A DNA stretch of 40,994 bases, taken from SIG220 sp045615545 (lineage in GTDB: Bacteria; Bacillota_I; Bacilli_A; RFN20; CAG-826). The DNA is taken from contig JAZLFA010000030.1 in assembly GCA_045615545.1 (NCBI GenBank), positions 1 through 40,994 on the forward strand. The letters run 5' to 3'. Made by a program: the position numbers and the translations under genes. Shown one piece after another: positions 40,785 through 40,994 of this stretch. Positions within the stretch are counted from its first letter, which is position 1. Every line of letters begins with the position of its first letter. Below the pieces are notes generated by a model. That model was not told the origin of the DNA, made no database searches, and saw nothing but the letters and a program-made list of their open reading frames with translations.

Positions 40785-40994
40785 ATGGACTCAATACATA
40801 ATAAAGTGCTATCGCTTTATAAAAATAAGATGTCTGCTAGTGATATAGCTTTTATCTTAGAAATCTCGGTAGCGGCAGTAGAAAATTACATCAAAGATTT
40901 GGAAGAAGAAAATGAATTCCAATACTGTGAAAACTGCGGAAAAAGAATGGTTTCGATTAAAGGAAAAAAGAAGAAACGTTTTTGCTGTGACAAG
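40785..40994 (+). CDS. Second HTH/zinc-ribbon paralogue (partial, runs off the window)
   Basis: The first 70 codons are open to the window end. It begins MDSIHNKVLSLYKNKMSASD with a helix-turn-helix (SDIAFILEISVAAVENYIKD, ~19-38), then the first half of a zinc ribbon (YCENCGKRM...KKKRFCCDK). It shares the start context AGGAGGTAGTC..ATGGACTCAA and the overall layout with the gene at 40180, so the pair arose by duplication. AGGAGG lies 7 nt upstream of the region before the ATG at 40785. The remainder lies outside the window. Confidence 0.7.
   Translation, partial: MDSIHNKVLSLYKNKMSASDIAFILEISVAAVENYIKDLEEENEFQYCENCGKRMVSIKGKKKKRFCCDK

Overview
The window is about 41 kb of a low-GC chromosome from a Bacillota lineage close to the base of Bacilli (gut RF39/RFN20/Erysipelotrichia-like; this placement is inference). 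Support comes from a Gram-positive PolC replicase, FakA with an Asp23-family partner, RbgA, YlxM, and the gene orders topA-xerC-rpsB-tsf-pyrH-frr-uppS-cdsA-dxr-rseP-polC and ffh next to rpsP/rimM/trmD/rplS. The standard genetic code fits: tryptophan is TGG, and TGA is a stop at rimM where it overlaps the trmD start.

Layout. 1-632 is the 3' end of a 23S rRNA, followed by an apparently miniaturised 5S rRNA (735-821). 858-7210 holds a sugar-isomerase-fold protein, Asp23-family protein, FakA, a membrane protein and RecG. 7211-7582 is the only long gene-poor gap. It contains nested inverted repeats and, on the minus strand, a 21-residue hydrophobic ORF with a strong ribosome binding site, which I read as a candidate type I toxin. 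7583-11901 is plsX-rnc-ftsY-ylxM-ffh. 11903-13846 is rpsP-khpA-rimM-trmD turned onto the minus strand. 14058-17412 is rplS, signal peptidase, rbgA, rnhB and dprA. 17505-32822 is topA through polC. 32824-37767 carries tRNA-Pro, a small P-loop kinase, a membrane acyltransferase/acyl-CoA ligase/5'-nucleotidase lipoprotein operon and two tRNA-Leu genes. 37855-40994 is accessory DNA: a restriction-modification pair and a helix-turn-helix/zinc-finger + SHOCT cluster that runs off the end.

How it works together. Most of the window is growth machinery: translation (rRNA, tRNA, S2, S16, L19, EF-Ts, RRF), SRP targeting (FtsY, Ffh, signal peptidase, RseP), lipid and isoprenoid synthesis (FakA, PlsX, CdsA, Dxr, UppS) and DNA maintenance (RecG, TopA, RnhB, XerC, PolC, DprA). 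Genes are tightly packed, with many TAATG and ATGA overlaps that suggest translational coupling.

Three features stand out. First, many operon-leading genes have a sigma-A -10 box exactly 6 nt before the ATG and no ribosome binding site, which predicts leaderless mRNAs. The -35 region often sits inside the preceding terminator. Second, the 5S rRNA appears to have lost its gamma domain (helix IV/loop E/helix V). Third, the 7.2-7.5 kb element looks like a toxin mRNA with mutually exclusive 5'-3' long-distance pairings.
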